Positions 57,358 to 64,000 of a stretch of DNA of 64,000 bases are shown piece by piece (within the stretch, counting starts at the first letter, position 1; each line of letters opens with the position of its first letter). The stretch comes from an uncultured SAR86 cluster bacterium (lineage in GTDB: Bacteria; Pseudomonadota; Gammaproteobacteria; Magnimaribacterales; D2472), in contig CACJOM010000001.1 of NCBI GenBank assembly GCA_902595065.1, positions 632,001-696,000 on the forward strand. The letters run 5' to 3'. A program made the translations under genes and the position numbers. The notes below the pieces were generated by a model, which ran no database searches, had not been told where the DNA came from, and saw nothing but the letters and a program-made list of their open reading frames with translations.

Positions 57358-58875
57358 ATGAAAAGCAATAGACTTATCTTTTGTATTACTGCAATAGTCT
57401 CGATACCTTTATCAGCAACTGGTATTGATGCATCCATTAACGCGACTGTCCAACCTCTAACAAATATCTTATCTTCTTTTATTTTTTATGAGATCAAAAT
57501 TTTTGGAGCCTCAATGCCGCTTATAGTTTTGTGGTTAATCGGAGCAGCCATATTTTTTACTGGTTATTTTAAGTTTTTAAATCTGCGTGGCTTTAAACAT
57601 GCTTTTCAATTACTAAGAGGTGATTATTCGAGACCAGACAATGAAGGCGAGTTAACTCATTTCCAAGCATTATCAACAGCTGTTTCTGGAACAGTAGGCA
57701 TTGGAAATATTGCTGGTGTTGCAATTGTAATTTCTATTGGTGGTCCGGGAGCTACATTTTGGTTGATTATTGCTGGCTTTTTAGGGATGTCTACAAAATT
57801 TGCTGAATGTGTAGCAGGTGTCATGTATAGAAAAGTTAATCCTGATGGAAGTATTTCTGGTGGGCCTATGTATTACTTAGAAGCTGGGCTGAATCAAAAA
57901 AACTTAGCTTGGCTTGCAAAACCAATGGGGGCATTTTACGCAATCGCTATTGTTGTTGGATGTTTGGGTATAGGCAATATGTTTCAATCCAACCAAGCCT
58001 TTCAGCAATTTATCTTTATCACAGGTGGAGAGGCTAGCTATTTTTTAGATAAAGGTTGGCTTTTTGGCACTATTTTAGCTGGGATAGTTGGACTGGTTGT
58101 CATTGGTGGCATTAAGGGAATTGCAAAGGTTACATCAAAATTAGTTCCATTTATGACACTCACTTATGTTGTTGGAGCCTTGCTTGTGGTTTTCATGAAT
58201 GCAGAAAAGGTTCCTTGGGCCCTCTCAGCAATCCTTACAGAAGCATTTAATCCAAGCGCTATGAGCGGTGGAATTTTAGGAATTATGATTTTGGGGTTCC
58301 AACGAGCAGCATTTTCCAATGAGGCTGGAATTGGTTCGGCAGCTATTGCCCATGCAACTGTTAAAACCCAAGAACCAGTAACCGAAGGCTATGTTGGCCT
58401 AATGGAACCCTTTATAGATACTGTTGTTATTTGTACCCTCACAGCATTAGTAATCTTAACAACGGTTTATGAGCCTGCAATGGCTAGTCAAGGCATTCAG
58501 GGTATCGCGTTAACTTCTCAAGCTTTTAGCAGCACTCTAAGTTGGTCGGTTCTTCCCTTATCATTCATTGCAATATTATTTGCCTTTTCAACAATCTTAT
58601 CTTGGTCCTACTATGGTTTAAAGGGTTGGACATATATTGTTGGTGAATCAGCATGGGCGGAAAACATCTTTAAAGTATTTTTTTGTATTTTTATAGCCTT
58701 AGGTTGTACGATTAATCTAACTGCAGTTTTAGATTTTTCTGATGCTGTAATTTTTGTGGTAGCTCTTCCAAATATTTTGGGACTGTATATTTTGGCTCCA
58801 GCAATTAAAAAAGAGCTTGAAAATTATCACAACAGGTTAAAGAGCGGGGAAATAAAAAATTTTCGAGAATCATGA
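57358..58875 (+). CDS. Sodium:alanine symporter (AGCS family)
   Basis: A 505-residue inner-membrane transporter with about eleven helices. The AGCS signature LSTAVSGTVGIGNIAGVAIVISIGGPGATFW is complete, followed by KFAECVAGVMYRKVNPDG and GFQRAAFSNEAGIGSAAIAHA. These proteins import alanine or glycine with Na+, which fits a marine setting. The N-terminus resembles a signal segment, common in this family. It overlaps the serine hydrolase gene by 4 bp. Confidence 0.93.
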   Translation: MKSNRLIFCITAIVSIPLSATGIDASINATVQPLTNILSSFIFYEIKIFGASMPLIVLWLIGAAIFFTGYFKFLNLRGFKHAFQLLRGDYSRPDNEGELTHFQALSTAVSGTVGIGNIAGVAIVISIGGPGATFWLIIAGFLGMSTKFAECVAGVMYRKVNPDGSISGGPMYYLEAGLNQKNLAWLAKPMGAFYAIAIVVGCLGIGNMFQSNQAFQQFIFITGGEASYFLDKGWLFGTILAGIVGLVVIGGIKGIAKVTSKLVPFMTLTYVVGALLVVFMNAEKVPWALSAILTEAFNPSAMSGGILGIMILGFQRAAFSNEAGIGSAAIAHATVKTQEPVTEGYVGLMEPFIDTVVICTLTALVILTTVYEPAMASQGIQGIALTSQAFSSTLSWSVLPLSFIAILFAFSTILSWSYYGLKGWTYIVGESAWAENIFKVFFCIFIALGCTINLTAVLDFSDAVIFVVALPNILGLYILAPAIKKELENYHNRLKSGEIKNFRES

Positions 58876-60083
58876 TTAAAGGTTACTGTGATCCAAAATT
58901 TCAAAAAGTTGCTGATATTTTTTCAGATGCGATAACTAGCGGTTTCGAAACAGGAGCAGCATTAGCAATTGAGCATAAAGGGAAAATGATCGTCAATCTA
59001 TGGGGTGGCTATCAAGATGCAAGTAAAACAAAAGCCTGGGAAGAAAACACTTTGATAAATGTGTTTTCAGTTACCAAGGGAGTGACAGCAACCTGTATCT
59101 CAAGACTAATCGATCAAGATAAGTTAGACCCAAGCAAAAACGTAGGTGATTATTGGCCTGAATATAGTTGTAATGGTAAAGAAGACACTAAAGTAAGTGA
59201 TTTGCTATGTCATAGAGCTGCAATGTTTGGATTCAAAGATGGCATTCCTAATGGTTCATTTCAAGATTGGGATAAATTTACTCAGTCACTTCAGTCACAA
59301 GCTCCATACAGAAAACCTGGTATATCTCAGGGATATCATGCACTAACATTTGGTTGGCTGGTTGGCGAGTTAGTTAGAAGAGTAGATGGTCGTTCAGTTG
59401 GCAGATATTTTAAAGAAGAAATAGCTGACCCCTTGAATATTGATTTTCATATTGGCCTTGCTAAGAGTGAATTTATTCGATGTGCAGACATGTTAATGAT
59501 TGCCAGGGATAGCATGAAACTCCCAGGAGAGTTTCTCAGATATGTTCCAAACTTTTTCTTGCCAGAAAAACTTCAAAACTTTAAGCAAGCTTTAATAAGT
59601 GGAGATTTCCAACAGGCTTTCCAAGAAAGAGAGGAGGATGATGATAATTATGTCAATTCTCCAGATTGGCGAATGGCAGAAATTCCTTCAGCAAACGGAC
59701 ATGGAACTGCTAAAAGTTTGGCAACCTTATATGGCATTTTGAGTAATGGTTGCTCTAGAAACGGAGTTTCTATTATGAGCGATGCTTCTCTTAAGTATGC
59801 TATTACACCTCATTCTCAGGGTCCTGATTCTGTGCTCTTTGGAGCACCAATAAAATTTGGGTTGGGTTATGAGCTGGCGCAAGGAATTGCTTCAGTAGGA
59901 AATATTTCTCCTAGTTTTAATAATAAAATGTTTGGTCATGCAGGGGTTGGAGGAGCAGTTGCGTTTGGTGATCCGGATAAAGGTCTAGGTTATGGGTTTA
60001 TTTGCAATCAGCAGCACAACCCCAAGGATTTATATAGAACCAGCAATCTACTTACTGAAAAGCTATATTCAATAATTTCTTAA
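58872..60083 (+). CDS. Class C beta-lactamase-like serine hydrolase (EstB type)
   Basis: A 403-residue soluble member of the beta-lactamase/PBP-like family with the catalytic S-x-x-K in FSVTKGVTATC and a conserved tyrosine in GYHALTFGWLVGELV. The N-terminal FETGAALAIEHKGKMIVNLWGGY and late FGHAGVGGAVAFGDP blocks fit EstB-like esterases and LACTB-type hydrolases. It has no signal peptide, so it is cytoplasmic and unlikely to be a lactamase. The 4-bp overlap with the alanine symporter suggests a shared pathway, perhaps a peptide or D-amino acid ester. Confidence 0.88.
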   Translation: MIKGYCDPKFQKVADIFSDAITSGFETGAALAIEHKGKMIVNLWGGYQDASKTKAWEENTLINVFSVTKGVTATCISRLIDQDKLDPSKNVGDYWPEYSCNGKEDTKVSDLLCHRAAMFGFKDGIPNGSFQDWDKFTQSLQSQAPYRKPGISQGYHALTFGWLVGELVRRVDGRSVGRYFKEEIADPLNIDFHIGLAKSEFIRCADMLMIARDSMKLPGEFLRYVPNFFLPEKLQNFKQALISGDFQQAFQEREEDDDNYVNSPDWRMAEIPSANGHGTAKSLATLYGILSNGCSRNGVSIMSDASLKYAITPHSQGPDSVLFGAPIKFGLGYELAQGIASVGNISPSFNNKMFGHAGVGGAVAFGDPDKGLGYGFICNQQHNPKDLYRTSNLLTEKLYSIIS

Positions 60084-60089
60084 GTTAGA

Positions 60090-60905
60090 TCAGTTTTGGT
60101 TTGGGCGAGGTGCTTTTCTTGAAAAGAAATTCCATGATGATGGCTCTGAGCTTTCAATTATTGAGCCTCCATTTTCTTCAATCACGCTTTCTATATCTTC
60201 CATTAATTCAAAATAACCAAGAGCTTCATAACACTCTCGAATAATTTGTAAAGCTCGCATATTCTCTGATGTATTTGGAATATTCTCAATTACATATTTA
60301 GCCCTTCGAAGAGCAGCTACATATGCTTTTCTTTTCAAGTAATATTCGGCTGCAACTAATTCATTTTTTGCAATCAGAGTTCTTAAATATATCAATCTTT
60401 GTGAAGCATAAGGAGCATATTGGCTTTGCGGGAATCTTGTTAAAAACTCTGATAACTCACCAAAGGCTTGTTTCGCGCCAGAGATATCTCTGTTTGAAAG
60501 ATCAGATTTAAACACTCTAGCAAATATTCCTTTATCTCTAGTATAACTAGCTATGCCCCTCATAAAATAAGCATAATCAATATTTGGATGCCTAGGATTT
60601 AAACGAATGAATTTTTCAGCTGCTTCATGCGAGGCCTCATCTTCTCCATTCATATAGTATGCATAAATTAGTTCTGATTGCGCTTGTTCTGCATATCGAC
60701 CAAAAGGATACCTCGCTTCAATTGCTTGTAGGGACTCAATAGCAGAAAAGAAATTATTTGCTTTCATTCTTCTTTGTGCTGTATCGTAATAAACCTTTTC
60801 TGGTCTTTCCATTACTGGTGCATCAGAGTTACAACTTGTGAGTAAAGCTGGAATAATTATTGCAGCTGCTAAATTAAATCGTATATATTTTTTTATTTGC
60901 ATCAT
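60090..60905 (-). CDS. bamD: Outer membrane assembly lipoprotein BamD
   Basis: A 271-residue lipoprotein of the BAM complex. The lipobox is LLTSC with C25 lipidated. Several TPR units follow, such as YFMNGEDEASHEAAEKFIRLNPRHPNIDYAYFMRGIASY, and the C-terminal YLKRKAYVAALRRAKYVIENIPNT. Its start may be either of two adjacent ATGs (60905 or 60902). It is divergent from rluD, the same arrangement as in E. coli. Confidence 0.93.
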   Translation of the reverse strand: MMQIKKYIRFNLAAAIIIPALLTSCNSDAPVMERPEKVYYDTAQRRMKANNFFSAIESLQAIEARYPFGRYAEQAQSELIYAYYMNGEDEASHEAAEKFIRLNPRHPNIDYAYFMRGIASYTRDKGIFARVFKSDLSNRDISGAKQAFGELSEFLTRFPQSQYAPYASQRLIYLRTLIAKNELVAAEYYLKRKAYVAALRRAKYVIENIPNTSENMRALQIIRECYEALGYFELMEDIESVIEENGGSIIESSEPSSWNFFSRKAPRPNQN

Positions 60906-60959
60906 TGGTAGGGTATTTTACATTTATTCAAGGATTTGGGTTAATTCAATTACTTTAGA

Positions 60960-60988
60960 TTGTAAGATAGTAAAAAAGTTTTTAGATT
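60960..60988 (+). promoter_or_regulatory. Promoter of rluD, likely leaderless
   Basis: TTGTAA (60960-60965), a 17-bp spacer and TAGATT (60983-60988). Six bases separate it from the rluD ATG at 60995, so the expected +1 coincides with the start codon. The same geometry as upstream of coaD. Confidence 0.48.
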
Positions 60989-60994
60989 AGACTC

Positions 60995-61918
60995 ATGATC
61001 CAGAAAAATATTGATGAAGAACATAATAATTTTAGGCTGGATCAAGCCGCTACTTATTTATTTAAAGATTATTCACGAAGCCAAATACAAAGATGGATAT
61101 CACAAGGCAATCTTTTGGTAAATGGTGAAATCTTCAAAGCAAAAGATAAAGTTCATACTGGGGATGAAATTTCTTTAGATCCTATACTGGAAAATAGGGT
61201 ATCTTGGGATGGTGAAGATATTCCTTTAGATATTTTTCATGAGGAGGAGGATTTTTTAATAATTAATAAATCCCCAGGATTAATAATGCATCCTGGTGCT
61301 GGGTGCAATAATGGTACTTTGGCAAATGCTTTAGCATTTCATTTTCCTTATTTAAAAAAGTTACCTCGATGCGGCATAGTACATAGGTTAGATAAAGATA
61401 CCTCGGGTTTGTTGGTGATAGCTAAAAATGAAAAATTTAGAAACTTTTTTGTAGACATTCTTCAGAACAGAAAGGTTTATAAGCAATATGAGGCATTGGT
61501 TGTTGGGCATGTAATAGGGAGTTTTTCAATAGATGATCCTATAGCGAGAGATCCAAGAAATAGAGTAAAAATGAGAGTAGCTGATGTTGGAAGAGAAGCA
61601 CTATCTCATGTCTCTTTAAAAAATTTTTATCAAGGTTATTCACATATATCAATAGATATAGAAACTGGTAGAACCCATCAAATAAGAGTCCATCTAAGTC
61701 ATAAAAAACTACCAATTATCGGGGATAGGTTGTATAACCCTAGAAATCTTATAGCTAAAAATACTCCTGAGAGCTTAACAACAACTATTCAAAATTTTTC
61801 TAGACAAGCATTGCATGCCTCAAAACTCAAATTTCCCTCTATTAAAGGTGAAAAATTTTTTGAATTTCAATCTGTGCTTCCTGAAGATATACAGTCCTTA
61901 ATTAATATCATGAAATGA
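60995..61918 (+). CDS. rluD: 23S rRNA pseudouridine synthase RluD
   Basis: A 307-residue pseudouridine synthase that modifies helix 69 of 23S rRNA (positions 1911, 1915 and 1917 in E. coli). An N-terminal S4 domain (FRLDQAATYLFKDYSRSQIQRWISQGNLLVNG) precedes the catalytic aspartate in GIVHRLDKDTSGLLV. The C-terminal ETGRTHQIRVHLSHKKLPIIGD is intact. It works on the same helix as RlmH at 25812. Divergence from bamD supports RluD rather than RluC or RluA. Confidence 0.95.
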   Translation: MIQKNIDEEHNNFRLDQAATYLFKDYSRSQIQRWISQGNLLVNGEIFKAKDKVHTGDEISLDPILENRVSWDGEDIPLDIFHEEEDFLIINKSPGLIMHPGAGCNNGTLANALAFHFPYLKKLPRCGIVHRLDKDTSGLLVIAKNEKFRNFFVDILQNRKVYKQYEALVVGHVIGSFSIDDPIARDPRNRVKMRVADVGREALSHVSLKNFYQGYSHISIDIETGRTHQIRVHLSHKKLPIIGDRLYNPRNLIAKNTPESLTTTIQNFSRQALHASKLKFPSIKGEKFFEFQSVLPEDIQSLINIMK

Positions 61919-61948
61919 CCGCTAAAGCCTTTCATATCAACTTAAAAC

Positions 61949-61976
61949 TTGTTTTTAATCACAATTAATGTATAAA
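61949..61976 (+). promoter_or_regulatory. ilvI promoter and downstream dyad
   Basis: TTGTTT (61949-61954), a 16-bp spacer and TATAAA (61971-61976), 32 bp before the ilvI ATG. Directly downstream is a dyad at 61981-61996 (TTTACTT-AA-AAGTAAA), placed at the expected +1, which could be an operator. No leader peptide of the branched-chain attenuation type is visible. Confidence 0.5.
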
Positions 61977-62008
61977 ACCATTTACTTAAAAGTAAATATC
62001 TTGAATTC

Positions 62009-63745
62009 ATGAAACTTTCAGGCGGAGATCTGTTAATGCGCGCTCTCAAAGATGAGGGGGTCAAGTTTATTTTTGGCTACCCAGGTGGCGCAGCTTTGCA
62101 TATCTATGATTCTATTTTTAAACAAAAGGCTTTTGAGCATATTTTAGTCCGCCATGAGCAGGGAGCCACGCATGCTGCAGACGGATATTCTCGTGCAACT
62201 GGTAAACCTGGTGTTGCTTTGGTTACCTCGGGTCCTGGAGCAACAAATGCAATAACAGGACTTGCTACTGCATACATGGATTCAATTCCACTTATTGTGA
62301 TTTCTGGTCAGGTACAAAGCCATTTAATTGGTACTGATTCATTTCAAGAAACAGATATGATTGGGATCTCCCGACCAATTGTAAAACATAGTTTCATTGT
62401 TCAAAATACTCAAGATATTCCTAGGATTGTTCAAGAGGCATTTCATATCGCTACAACTGGAAGACCTGGCCCAGTAGTTATAGATATCCCAAAAGATAAA
62501 ACTGATCCCTCAAATCTTTATGAATATAAAAGAGCTAAAGAAATTTCTTTACGTTCTTATCAGCCTCGAATATTTCCGCATCCAGGACAAATCAAAAAAG
62601 CATGCAAGAAGATATTATCCTCAGAACGCCCTGTCATTTATGCTGGCGGAGGAGTTATTTTGGGCAATGCTCACAAAGAGCTTGTTTCTTTGAACAAATT
62701 ATTAAAAGCACCAGTGACAAATACCTTGATGGGTCTCGGTGCATATCCTGCAAAAGATAAATATTTTATGGGAATGCTTGGAATGCATGGAACCTATCAA
62801 GCAAATATGGCGATGCATAATGCAGACGTTATTATTGCAATTGGTGCAAGATTTGACGATCGGATCACTAATACCCCTTCAATGTTTGCTCCTAATGCAA
62901 AGATTGTCCATGTTGACGTAGATCCTGCTTCTATTTCTAAAATTATTAATGCTGACATTCCAATTGTTGGTCAGGTCAAGGAATCATTGGCTGCACTTAT
63001 TAAAGAAATAAAACGCTCAAAAATCAAAATTGACTCTGAAGCATTGGATAACTGGAATTTGCAAATCTCTAAATGGCGTGAAAAACATGGCTTAGATCAT
63101 GATTTATATTTAAGTAAAATAAAATCAGCAATGATCGCCCCGCAAGTTGTTGTTCAAGAGTTGTATCATGCTACACAAGGGAACGCCTTTGTGACATCAG
63201 ATGTAGGCCAGCATCAAATGTTTGTTGCCCAATATTATCATTTCAATAAACCTCGAAGATGGATTAATTCTGGAGGGCTTGGCACCATGGGCTTTGGTTT
63301 GCCTGCTGCAATGGGGGTTAAATTAGCATTTCCTAAGCATGAGGTAGTATGTGTAACTGGAGAGGGCAGTATACAAATGTGCATTCAAGAACTCTCTACT
63401 TGCTTACAATACAATCTTCCTATCAAGATTATTAACATCAACAATGAAGCCCTAGGAATGGTAAGGCAATGGCAGGATATGAATTACGGAGGCAGGCATT
63501 CAGCGAGTACTTATTCAGACTCTTTACCAGATTTTGTAAAGCTCGCCGAATCATATGGTCATATTGGCATGAAAGTTACCAAGCAATCTCAGCTCAAGAA
63601 AACATTAGAGAAAGCATTTTCAATGAAAGATAGATTGGTCTTTATTGATGTTTATGTTGATCCAAATGAACATGTTTATCCTATGCTGGTTGCGCCTAAT
63701 GGAAGCATGAAGGACATGTGGATTACAAAAAATACTAAAGCATGA
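62009..63745 (+). CDS. ilvI: Acetolactate synthase large subunit
   Basis: A 578-residue thiamine-diphosphate enzyme that starts valine, leucine and isoleucine synthesis. The TPP glutamate lies in [21 protein letters not shown], the Mg/TPP motif reads [14 protein letters not shown] (GEGS, the Pseudomonas-like variant of GDGS) and the FAD region is complete. It begins [23 protein letters not shown]. Its stop overlaps ilvH by 4 bp (ATGA), the usual coupling of catalytic and regulatory subunits. Together with ilvD at 42462 it supplies branched-chain synthesis. Confidence 0.96.
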   Translation: MKLSGGDLLMRALKDEGVKFIFGYPGGAALHIYDSIFKQKAFEHILVRHEQGATHAADGYSRATGKPGVALVTSGPGATNAITGLATAYMDSIPLIVISGQVQSHLIGTDSFQETDMIGISRPIVKHSFIVQNTQDIPRIVQEAFHIATTGRPGPVVIDIPKDKTDPSNLYEYKRAKEISLRSYQPRIFPHPGQIKKACKKILSSERPVIYAGGGVILGNAHKELVSLNKLLKAPVTNTLMGLGAYPAKDKYFMGMLGMHGTYQANMAMHNADVIIAIGARFDDRITNTPSMFAPNAKIVHVDVDPASISKIINADIPIVGQVKESLAALIKEIKRSKIKIDSEALDNWNLQISKWREKHGLDHDLYLSKIKSAMIAPQVVVQELYHATQGNAFVTSDVGQHQMFVAQYYHFNKPRRWINSGGLGTMGFGLPAAMGVKLAFPKHEVVCVTGEGSIQMCIQELSTCLQYNLPIKIININNEALGMVRQWQDMNYGGRHSASTYSDSLPDFVKLAESYGHIGMKVTKQSQLKKTLEKAFSMKDRLVFIDVYVDPNEHVYPMLVAPNGSMKDMWITKNTKA

Positions 63746-64000
63746 AAAGAATTCTATCTATATTAATTGAGAATAAACCTGGGGCCCTTGCTCGAGTGGT
63801 TGGATTATTTCATCAACGAGGCTATAACATTGAAACTCTTAACGTAGGGCCAGTATTTGATGGCAGTTATTCCAGAATGACAGTCACAACAAGAGGCACA
63901 GAGAATGATGTTGAGCAGATAACAAAACAAATTAATAAAATAATTGATGTTATCAAAGTATCTGATTTAACAGAGGGCGATCATCATGAATATGAATTTA
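63742..64000 (+). CDS. ilvH: Acetolactate synthase small subunit, N-terminal part
   Basis: The first 86 codons of the regulatory subunit, cut by the window's right edge. The N-terminal ACT domain is clear ([32 protein letters not shown], then SRMTVTTRG), which binds valine for feedback inhibition. It starts at the ATG overlapping the ilvI stop. Confidence 0.95.
   Translation, partial: MKRILSILIENKPGALARVVGLFHQRGYNIETLNVGPVFDGSYSRMTVTTRGTENDVEQITKQINKIIDVIKVSDLTEGDHHEYEF

Overview
The window is a gene-dense, AT-rich stretch of chromosome with very short intergenic gaps, many 1-8 bp start/stop overlaps and several convergent genes whose 3' ends overlap by 18-35 bp. The gene content is Gram-negative and gammaproteobacterial: parE-parC, leuS/lptE/holA, rsfS-rlmH-mrdA-rodA-mltB-dacA, accBC-aroQ, trxA-rho, divergent bamD/rluD, mpl, and a TolC/RND efflux system. 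The compactness, low GC and oligosaccharide/efflux content suggest a streamlined marine gammaproteobacterium of the SAR86 kind. That placement is inference; there is no rRNA in the window and I saw no tRNA, CRISPR array, insertion sequence or prophage.

Layout. 1-5 kb: the end of a sugar locus (GPH-type sugar symporter, a Gfo/Idh/MocA + aldo/keto-reductase fusion, GH3 beta-glucosidase with a PA14 insert). 5-7 kb: TauE-like exporter and a luciferase-like monooxygenase overlapping a SnoaL-like gene. 7-10.5 kb: divergent oxyR/katG peroxide defence, a clear terminator, and a candidate 58-residue gene. 10.5-14.5 kb: coaD, mutM, a crotonase-like protein, a CoA-binding protein and tolC. 14.7-24.8 kb: parE-parC, an ArgD/AstC-type aminotransferase, DUF2244 protein, PPi-type phosphofructokinase, mpl, a LON-domain protein and an NADPH-dependent reductase behind a MerR-type promoter. 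25-32 kb: ribosome silencing and methylation (rsfS, rlmH), then the elongasome and peptidoglycan operon mrdA-rodA-mltB-dacA plus a class IV aminotransferase. 32-39.8 kb, minus strand: holA, lptE, an AttH/CrtC-like gene, leuS, accC, accB, aroQ and a stand-alone DsbD N-terminal domain. 39.8-49 kb: an esterase, a YejF-type double ABC ATPase, ilvD, hemB, trxA, rho, then hemD-hemC-rsmD on the minus strand. 49-55 kb: flavin reductase, DUF4399 protein, TetR regulator and a divergent RND efflux operon with a DUF2141 protein. 55-64 kb: cupin, TauD-like dioxygenase, glutamine amidotransferase, Na+/alanine symporter, serine hydrolase, bamD, rluD, ilvI and the start of ilvH.

The strongest non-coding signals come from comparing intergenic regions. 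(1) A 19-bp dyad occurs twice in the tetR/RND intergenic region and once over the -10 of tolC, 36 kb away. This suggests one TetR repressor co-regulates pump and outer-membrane channel. (2) A perfect 20-bp palindrome sits inside a 19-bp -35/-10 spacer upstream of the NADPH reductase, the hallmark of MerR-family activation. (3) Several promoters place the likely +1 on or within a few bases of the start codon (coaD, rluD, the DUF2244 gene), suggesting leaderless transcripts. The protein oddities are the dehydrogenase/AKR fusion, a LysM domain embedded in MltB, DsbD reduced to its N-terminal domain with its redox cysteines kept, and a lipocalin-like gene inserted into leuS-lptE-holA. No wholly new defence or mobile system was found.
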